Source of the DNA: Maribacter spongiicola
GTDB taxonomy: Bacteria > Bacteroidota > Bacteroidia > Flavobacteriales > Flavobacteriaceae
DNA: 64,000 nucleotides
Reading direction: 5' to 3'
Assembly: GCF_004364165.1 (NCBI RefSeq)
Contig: NZ_SOAY01000015.1
Span: 30,361-94,360 of the forward strand
Of the stretch, positions 58,844 through 64,000 are shown in pieces. Within the stretch, counting starts at the first letter, position 1. Each line of letters begins with the position of its first letter. The notes beneath the pieces are model-generated. The model made no database searches. It saw nothing but the letters and a program-made list of their open reading frames with translations, and had not been told where the DNA came from. Both the position numbers and the translations under genes were made by a program.

Positions 58844-59401
58844 TTACTTTCTTTCTTTAATAATTTCTGAAAGTAATTTTTTAGCCCTTAGAAGTTTTAC
58901 TTTGACACTGTTTATGGGCTCGTTCAAATGAGCGGCAATATCAGCATAACTTAACTCATTAAAATACCTAAGATTGATAACGGCTTGGTAATGAGGTTTT
59001 AGTTTTTTAATATCTCTAAGTAAATCGGCTAAATTTTGTTCTTGAATCAGTTGGTCTTCCATAGAAGGCGAAGCATCTAAGGCACTCGTTATAACTTCAG
59101 AATTACTTCTAGAATCTAATAAACTCTTTTTTCGCTTTCTAACTAAATCGATATGTATGTTTTTTGAAATGGCAATTAACCAAGTTTTAAAAACATATGA
59201 ATCGTTATAGGTTTTTATTTTATCGAAAGCTTTAGAAAAAGTTTGAATGGTGATGTCTTCAGAATCATTCTCGTTTTCGGTGCGCTTTAATTGAAAGCCG
59301 TAAACATCGTTCCAGAACATATCTAACAAGCGACTAAAGGCAATTTGCTTGCCTTCTTTCGCTTTGCGTATTGTTTCTTCTAAAGTGTCTGTTTTATTCA
59401 A
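58844..59401 (-). CDS. RNA polymerase sigma-70 family factor (ECF type)
   Basis: 185 aa. Region 2: AFSRLLDMFWNDVYGFQL, SEDITIQTFSKAFDKIKTY and FKTWLIAISKNIHIDLVRKR. Region 4: LKPHYQAVINLRYFNELSYADIAAHLNEPINSV (shown as a region; residues ~130-162) with the helix-turn-helix and VKLLRAKKLLSEII. No anti-sigma gene is next to it; the nearest gene upstream on the same strand encodes a 67-aa membrane protein 43 bases away. It is a different group from the sigma factor at 60478-61041, and not a copy of it. Targets are unknown. Confidence 0.9.
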   Translation of the reverse strand: MNKTDTLEETIRKAKEGKQIAFSRLLDMFWNDVYGFQLKRTENENDSEDITIQTFSKAFDKIKTYNDSYVFKTWLIAISKNIHIDLVRKRKKSLLDSRSNSEVITSALDASPSMEDQLIQEQNLADLLRDIKKLKPHYQAVINLRYFNELSYADIAAHLNEPINSVKVKLLRAKKLLSEIIKERK

Positions 59402-59444
59402 AAACTGATTTTGGTATGCGTAATGTTAAGATAAGAAATTTTGA

Positions 59445-59648
59445 TTACTCGGTAATCATATCCTTTTTACAATCTTGTTCACTTGGCATTTTGCCACACA
59501 TACCGCAAGCTTGACCATCTTGATTCAAAAAAGGACTTTGACTTGCGCAAGTTCCTGCAAACTCTCCGTCTTTTTTAGACCATATTTTAATTGCGATACC
59601 CGCAAATGCCAATGCTAACAACCCAATGGTTAATAATGCTAGTTTCAT
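59445..59648 (-). CDS. Small membrane-anchored Cys-rich protein
   Basis: 67 aa. One N-terminal hydrophobic helix (residues 3-22, LALLTIGLLALAFAGIAIKI) is followed by a polar tail with CASQSPFLNQDGQACGMCGK and a last cysteine in EQDC. The CxxC pair could bind a metal or form disulfides. Short proteins of this kind are common in Flavobacteriia, but I know no function. It has its own -7 box and precedes the ECF sigma gene by 43 bases on the same strand. Confidence 0.8.
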   Translation of the reverse strand: MKLALLTIGLLALAFAGIAIKIWSKKDGEFAGTCASQSPFLNQDGQACGMCGKMPSEQDCKKDMITE

Positions 59649-59663
59649 ATGCTAAATTTTAAA

Positions 59664-59671
59664 CAAAGATA
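59664..59671 (-). promoter_or_regulatory. Putative -7 box (TATCTTTG) for the 67-aa protein and ECF sigma gene
   Basis: A perfect TAnnTTTG, 16 bases ahead of the ATG at 59648. It lies directly downstream of the terminator of the anti-sigma gene, which supports a new transcription unit. Confidence 0.55.
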
Positions 59672-59676
59672 AAAAA

Positions 59677-59700
59677 TAAAGCCCCAAAAATGGGGCTTTA
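59677..59700 (-). terminator. Terminator of the sigma/anti-sigma operon
   Basis: TAAAGCCCCA with its complement around a 4-base loop, followed on the minus strand by TTTTTT. It lies 23 bases after the anti-sigma stop. Confidence 0.9.
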
Positions 59701-59722
59701 AGAATACTTTATGTGTGAAAGC

Positions 59723-60481
59723 TTAGTAGGCGATGTTCGCAACTATATTTTCTACGTTAGGTGCATGGTTACCACCTTTTTGTTCAATTGTAATATAACC
59801 AACAGCATTTTCGGCATATGGTAATGCTAGTAGCTTTTGTTGATCACCGGCTTCTTCAATAATACCTAGGTTAATCATTTTACCGTTAACCTCTGCCCAC
59901 ATTTGAAAACACTGGCTTTCTGGAATATGAGGTAATTTGCTTACGTTAATATATGATAACTTCTTAACAGGGTTTATGTAAGCAACAGCCTTTAAGTCTT
60001 TTGCTTTCTGATTACCCTTAACGTTATATTTTTTAGTTTGAGGATTGTTTAGAACGATAAACTGGTTACGTACATCTTCTAACTGCTCTTTCATGTTTTC
60101 TTCAAGCAATTTTATTTTATTGCTAACAACACTGTTCTCTTCTTGTAAACTTTGGTTTTGATTCCAGAAGAAAGTAGAGATACCGATAAACATTATAGCT
60201 GTAATACTCGCGGCAATGGCATAACTATAGAATCTTTTTCTGCCCTTACGCTCAGCTTTAATTCTTGAATTAATTTTATCTTTTAAACCTTGTGGGGCTT
60301 CAATTGCGTGAAGCTTGGCGAAAATTTCAAGATTATCCTGTAATTCACTATATGTTTCCCTTACCTCTGGGTACATAGCAATATAGCGCTCTACCTGAAG
60401 GCTTTCCAAATCAGTAGTTGTTCCCAATAGGTACTTTTCTAATAAATCAGAATCAAGGAAAATTCTTATTTTGTCTTTCAT
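59723..60481 (-). CDS. Anti-sigma factor (RskA-like)
   Basis: 252 aa. N-terminal cytoplasmic region (FLDSDLLEKYLLGTTTDLESLQVERY, the anti-sigma-K zinc-less type), one transmembrane helix (~86-103, YAIAASITAIMFIGISTFFW), then a short coiled coil and a C-terminal RskA domain (PESQCFQMWAEVNGKMINLGI, and AVGYITIEQKGG). It should hold the partner sigma factor at the inner membrane until a signal releases it. Its start overlaps the stop of the sigma gene by four bases (ATGA), the normal sigma/anti-sigma arrangement. Confidence 0.9.
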   Translation of the reverse strand: MKDKIRIFLDSDLLEKYLLGTTTDLESLQVERYIAMYPEVRETYSELQDNLEIFAKLHAIEAPQGLKDKINSRIKAERKGRKRFYSYAIAASITAIMFIGISTFFWNQNQSLQEENSVVSNKIKLLEENMKEQLEDVRNQFIVLNNPQTKKYNVKGNQKAKDLKAVAYINPVKKLSYINVSKLPHIPESQCFQMWAEVNGKMINLGIIEEAGDQQKLLALPYAENAVGYITIEQKGGNHAPNVENIVANIAY

Positions 60482-61041
60482 AATACGAAATTTAATAACA
60501 TGGCAACTACGGCAGGACCATAGATTTTACCTAATTCGCGTAATCCAATTTTAAGTCTAGATTTAATAGTTCCTAAAGGAATATCCAACTCATCACTTGC
60601 TTCTTGTTGGGTCATACCTTGAAAGAAAAGAGCTTCTAAAACAATTTGATATTTATCTTCAATTTTGTCTAGATGTTCTCTTACATCCATTAACTCAGGT
60701 CTTGTACTTTCTACGCCTAAAGTATATACGTCAGAAACGTCTATTTGGATTTCTTTATCAGATTTTGTGTTGACACTTCTCAATTTGTCAATAGCTGTAT
60801 TTCTCGTAATTCTAAAAAGCCATGTAAAAAGTTTTGCTTTTTTAGGATCGTATGAATCTGCTTTTTTCCAAATCTTCACAAAAGATTCTTGAACTACATC
60901 TTGAGCCAAATCGGGATCACGCACAACCTTATTTGCCACACCTAGTAGGGTGTCGGCATAATTATCGTACAAGAGAGAAATCGCTTTTTCGTTTCTTTCT
61001 TGTAATAATTCAACAATATGATTTTCTAATAGAGTGCTCAT
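60478..61041 (-). CDS. RNA polymerase sigma-70 family factor (ECF, SigK-like)
   Basis: 187 aa. Region 2: AISLLYDNYADTLLGVANKV, DLAQDVVQESFVKIWKKADSYD and FTWLFRITRNTAIDKLRS. Region 4: YQIVLEALFFQGMTQQEASDELDIPLGTI with SRLKIGLRELGKIYG (residues ~132-175), the ECF19/SigK-like pattern. The adjacent RskA-like anti-sigma gene overlaps by four bases. It probably controls an envelope or oxidative-stress regulon, but no target is visible nearby. Confidence 0.92.
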   Translation of the reverse strand: MSTLLENHIVELLQERNEKAISLLYDNYADTLLGVANKVVRDPDLAQDVVQESFVKIWKKADSYDPKKAKLFTWLFRITRNTAIDKLRSVNTKSDKEIQIDVSDVYTLGVESTRPELMDVREHLDKIEDKYQIVLEALFFQGMTQQEASDELDIPLGTIKSRLKIGLRELGKIYGPAVVAMLLNFVL

Positions 61042-61217
61042 AATTTAAAAGATGTGCATATTTTTTTAAGATGGACATCCAAATGCTAAGATTGAACCGT
61101 ATATGATTAAACGCTAAATTATAAAATTGATTGTTAACGATGCGTTTTATGAAAATATATATTGAATAAGTGGTCGGCTGGTAACTGCCCACTTTGTTTT
61201 GGTTGGTTTGGTTTGGT

Positions 61218-61249
61218 AATAACCCTTGTAATTTTTTACAGGGGTTATT
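61218..61249. terminator. Hairpin at the end of murB
   Basis: AATAACCCTTGTA pairs with TACAGGGGTTATT (13-bp stem, one G-T pair, 6-base loop) and overlaps the murB stop at 61245. The T-run is better on the plus strand, where no gene precedes it; on the minus strand it reads TTATTACC, so termination may be modest. Confidence 0.7.
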
Positions 61250-62261
61250 TTATTAAATTAACCTCAGGACTTATCTCTATATTGAATTTCGTTTTCACGG
61301 CATCAATAATATTTGCTGCTAAATCTAGAATATCTTTTCCGGTTGCATTGTCATAGTTTACAAGTACTAATGCTTGATTTTTATGAACTCCAGCGTCACC
61401 AAAGCGTTTTCCTTTAAATCCGCATTGCTCAATTAGCCAACCTGCTGGAATTTTATATAATTCATCAGTCACTTTATAAAAAGGAGCATCAGGATTTTTT
61501 AAAGCAAAATCTTCAAATATTTCTTTTTCGACTATTGGGTTTTTAAAAAAACTACCACTATTACCTAAAACTTTCGGATCAGGTAGTTTTTGCTGCCTAA
61601 TAGCGATAACTGCATTAGAAATATCTCTAATGGTCGGGTTTGCTATCGACTCTTTATCTAATTGTTGTTCTATAGCACCATAACCAGAATTTATTTTGTG
61701 GTCATTTTTGGTGAAAGAAAATGTAACCGAAGTAATTACATATTTATCTTTTCCTTCATTCTTAAAAAACGAATCTCGGTAACCGAACTGACATTCTTCT
61801 TTAGTTAGAGCAACCAATTCTTGGTCTTCAATTCTAACAGCTTCGCAACTAACAAAGCAATCTTTTAATTCAACACCATAGGCGCCAATATTTTGTATAG
61901 GTGCAGTGCCAGTATTACCAGGTATTAAAGACATATTCTCTAATCCCCCAAAATTATGATCAAGGGTCCACATGACCATATCATGCCAATTCTCACCTGC
62001 CATTACCTTCACTTGTACGCTATTGGTAAATTCTGATATAATTTTCTTTCCTTTTAAAGCTACATGAATAAACAGTGCCTCAATACGATCCGAAAGCAAC
62101 ATATTACTACCGCCTCCAATTACAATTTTTCTATCATAATCTTGGTTACCCAGCACATCTTGTAATTCTTCGACAGAGCTCACTTCAACAAAGAATCTTG
62201 CTGTAGCATCAATACCGAAAGTATTGTAGTTTTTTAGAGAAAAGTGTTCATGTACAATCAT
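61245..62261 (-). CDS. murB: UDP-N-acetylenolpyruvoylglucosamine reductase
   Basis: 338 aa, type I MurB. It reduces enolpyruvyl-UDP-GlcNAc to UDP-MurNAc in peptidoglycan synthesis. FAD-binding GGGSNMLLSD at 49-58 and IPGNTGTAPIQNIGAYG at ~113-129; Y161-R162 in YRDS, S237 in GNSGSFFKNP (proton donor) and E333 near the C terminus (the equivalents of the E. coli catalytic residues). It starts one base inside the end of the aminotransferase gene and is translationally coupled to it. It ends in a hairpin. Confidence 0.96.
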   Translation of the reverse strand: MIVHEHFSLKNYNTFGIDATARFFVEVSSVEELQDVLGNQDYDRKIVIGGGSNMLLSDRIEALFIHVALKGKKIISEFTNSVQVKVMAGENWHDMVMWTLDHNFGGLENMSLIPGNTGTAPIQNIGAYGVELKDCFVSCEAVRIEDQELVALTKEECQFGYRDSFFKNEGKDKYVITSVTFSFTKNDHKINSGYGAIEQQLDKESIANPTIRDISNAVIAIRQQKLPDPKVLGNSGSFFKNPIVEKEIFEDFALKNPDAPFYKVTDELYKIPAGWLIEQCGFKGKRFGDAGVHKNQALVLVNYDNATGKDILDLAANIIDAVKTKFNIEISPEVNLIK

Positions 62262-63451
62262 TAGCCCTTGTAGCTTTTAAGCGCTTCTTTTAAAATAAAA
62301 ACAGCTCTTTTTAAACTTTCTTGATCAAGAACATAGGCAATTCTAATTTGGTTTTTTCCCAAGCCTTCAGTGGCATAAAATCCTGCTGCGGGCGCTACCA
62401 TAACTGTTTCGTTATCTATGTTGAAATCTTCTAACAACCACTGTGCAAAGTGATCAGCATCTTTAATAGGTAATTCGGCTATACAGTAAAATGCACCTTG
62501 AGGTCTTGCTATTTTAATACCTTCAATCTTTTCTAACTCCGCAATAAGTATATTTCTTCTTGCAACGTATTCTGTTTTTACTTCGGCAAAATAGCTGTCT
62601 GGGGTATCTAAAGCTGCCTCACTTGCAATTTGTGCATAGGTAGGTGGCGATAGTCTTGCCTGTGCAAATTTCATTGCCGTGGCTATAAATTCTTTATTCT
62701 TAGAAACCAAGTAGCCAATACGTGCGCCACACATGCTATATCTTTTAGAAACAGAATCAATAACAATGGCGTGTTCCGCTAAACCTTCTTCTTTTAATAT
62801 AGAAGCATGAGTTTTATTATCATAGGTAAATTCTCTATAAACTTCATCTGCAACTAGGTAGATATTGTGCTTTTTAACTAATGCAGCTAATTTTTGAATT
62901 TCTTCTTCACTATATAAATATCCCGTTGGGTTGCCAGGGTTGCATATTAATATAGCTTTAGTTCTAGGTGTAATTAATTTTTCAAAATCTTCTATTGGTG
63001 GAAGAGCAAAATTATCTTCAATTTTTGAAACTACAGGAACAACGGTTACACCACAGGCGGTAGCAAACCCATTATAGTTGGCGTAAAATGGTTCAGGAAT
63101 TATAATTTCGTCATCTGTATCTGCAATGGTATTCATTGCAAAAGACAATGCTTCAGAGCCACCGGTAGTAACGATAATATCTGTTGCACTTATAGCTATA
63201 TCATTTTTAAGATAATACTTTGCAATTTTTGTTCGAAACTCCTCTGAGCCTTCGGTACGACTGTATTCTAATACATTAATGTTATTATTTTTTACAGCGT
63301 CTAAAGCTTGTTGGGGCGTTTTTATATCTGGTTGCCCAATGTTCAAATGAATGACATTAATTCCTCTCTTTTTTGCACTTTCGGCAAACGGAACTAACTT
63401 TCTTATGGGCGATTGAGGCATGGTAAGCCCCTTGTTTGAAACAGATGGCAT
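62261..63451 (-). CDS. PLP-dependent aminotransferase (class I, AspC-like)
   Basis: 396 aa. Fold type I aminotransferase: IGQPD at ~38-42 and TTGGSEAL at ~95-102 (PLP phosphate), NPGNPTG at 171-177 with N174, D202 and Y205 in LVADEVYREF, Schiff-base lysine K236 in SVSKRYSMCGARIGY, and R244 for the substrate carboxylate. It likely transfers amino groups between aspartate or aromatic/branched amino acids and a 2-oxo acid. The exact donor cannot be told. It is the first gene of a two-gene operon with murB, which overlaps it by one base. Confidence 0.92.
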   Translation of the reverse strand: MPSVSNKGLTMPQSPIRKLVPFAESAKKRGINVIHLNIGQPDIKTPQQALDAVKNNNINVLEYSRTEGSEEFRTKIAKYYLKNDIAISATDIIVTTGGSEALSFAMNTIADTDDEIIIPEPFYANYNGFATACGVTVVPVVSKIEDNFALPPIEDFEKLITPRTKAILICNPGNPTGYLYSEEEIQKLAALVKKHNIYLVADEVYREFTYDNKTHASILKEEGLAEHAIVIDSVSKRYSMCGARIGYLVSKNKEFIATAMKFAQARLSPPTYAQIASEAALDTPDSYFAEVKTEYVARRNILIAELEKIEGIKIARPQGAFYCIAELPIKDADHFAQWLLEDFNIDNETVMVAPAAGFYATEGLGKNQIRIAYVLDQESLKRAVFILKEALKSYKG

Positions 63452-63599
63452 ATAAATTGAATTTTACACAAAAGTGATAAATGATTATGGTTCTTACAAA
63501 GTAATTAGGCTTTTATTTGGTTTTACTTATCGTGTTAAAATTAGGTGCTGTATCAAATTATTATGTATCTTAAAAAGGGTTAACTAATTCATACAGATT

Positions 63600-64000
63600 A
63601 TGTTACGAAAATATACCGTTCTTTTATTTCTTTTGTCATGTTGTTTTTCCTTTTCAGGAATAGCACAAACCTATCAATTACCTGCCGGAAAGAAATTTCA
63701 TAAAGTCAAGTTTGAGCTCATTAATAACTTAATGGTCATACCTATTGATGTTAATGGAACGGAGTTGTCTTTCGTATTAGATTCTGGTGTTGGTACACCT
63801 ATATTATTCAATTTAGCTGATCAAGATTCTATTCAGTTAAATAACGTTACAGAAATTACTATTAATGGGTTAGGGGATGGCGACCCTATCAACGCATTAA
63901 AATCAACCGGAAATTTTGTTCAGTTGGGCAATGTTAAGAATGTCTCACAAAACATTTATGTTGTAATGGATGCTGGAATAAACTTTTCGCCAAGTTTAGG
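63600..64000 (+). CDS. Retropepsin-like aspartic protease, N-terminal part (runs off right edge)
   Basis: Starts at ATG 63600 and is open for 133 codons to the end of the window. Signal peptide ending GIAQ (residue ~23), then KFELINNLMVIPIDVNG and the retropepsin-like active-site motif FVLDSGVGTPILF with a single catalytic Asp at ~60. Families of this type (gag-asp_proteas, often with a C-terminal PDZ domain) are exported proteases in Bacteroidota. The remainder is outside the window, so the PDZ part cannot be seen. It is divergent from the aminotransferase gene. Confidence 0.85.
   Translation, partial: MLRKYTVLLFLLSCCFSFSGIAQTYQLPAGKKFHKVKFELINNLMVIPIDVNGTELSFVLDSGVGTPILFNLADQDSIQLNNVTEITINGLGDGDPINALKSTGNFVQLGNVKNVSQNIYVVMDAGINFSPSL

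Noticed and set aside
61160-61250. GGTTGGTTTGGTTTGG stretch before the murB end
   Set aside because: A short low-complexity tract with no recognised function; the hairpin there is already annotated.

Overview
The window comes from a low-GC chromosome of the phylum Bacteroidota, most likely a marine member of the Flavobacteriaceae; genus cannot be told from this sequence. The evidence is the many type IX secretion (T9SS) type B C-terminal domains, a PorP/SprF protein, an OmpA/TPR/WD40-like protein, DUF6702 and CarboxypepD_reg-like proteins, an Fe-S photolyase with DASH cryptochrome, and repeated matches to the Bacteroidota -7 box TAnnTTTG ahead of genes. No tRNA, rRNA, CRISPR array, transposase or phage gene was seen.

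Layout. 1-5.5 kb (minus): secreted repeat-rich fibre-like proteins sharing one N-terminal module; one is translationally coupled to a T9SS type B protein. 5.8-10.2 kb (plus): two paralogous CarboxypepD_reg-like proteins, a DUF6702 protein and an M1 aminopeptidase. 10.3-19.3 kb: housekeeping and accessory genes (TatA, PAP2 phosphatase, O-methyltransferase, GNAT, kynureninase, MFS transporter, a CarboxypepD_reg protein with a homopolymer frameshift in its signal peptide, a lipoprotein, a sigma factor, an MscS-type channel, a stand-alone ClpP). 19.4-45.0 kb (minus) is a surface-adhesin locus: two giant Calx-beta proteins (4611 and 2693 aa) with almost identical C-terminal ends, followed by PorP/SprF and an OmpA-family protein. 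46-49.7 kb (minus): a light/flavin operon (flavin reductase, DUF2256, DASH cryptochrome, Fe-S photolyase). 49.8-64 kb: kynurenine 3-monooxygenase, DUF4174 protein, a zinc-ribbon-family protein that has lost its cysteines, a Nif3-like protein, LpxK, a hybrid histidine kinase overlapping a GAPDH gene, LipA, two ECF sigma factors (one with its anti-sigma), MurB, an aminotransferase, and the start of a retropepsin-like protease.

How the parts fit. The giant proteins carry signal peptides and type B sorting domains, so they should leave through T9SS; the PorP/SprF and OmpA proteins encoded just downstream are the kind of partners such proteins use at the outer membrane. Long tandem blocks of nearly identical Calx-beta repeats and a shared ~1.7 kb 3' end make this locus prone to recombination. 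KynU and KMO, 36 kb apart, are two steps of the kynurenine route of tryptophan breakdown. The photolyase operon links DNA repair and blue-light flavoproteins to a flavin reductase. TAnnTTTG boxes were also used to correct several starts (DUF6702, TatA, Nif3, flavin reductase).
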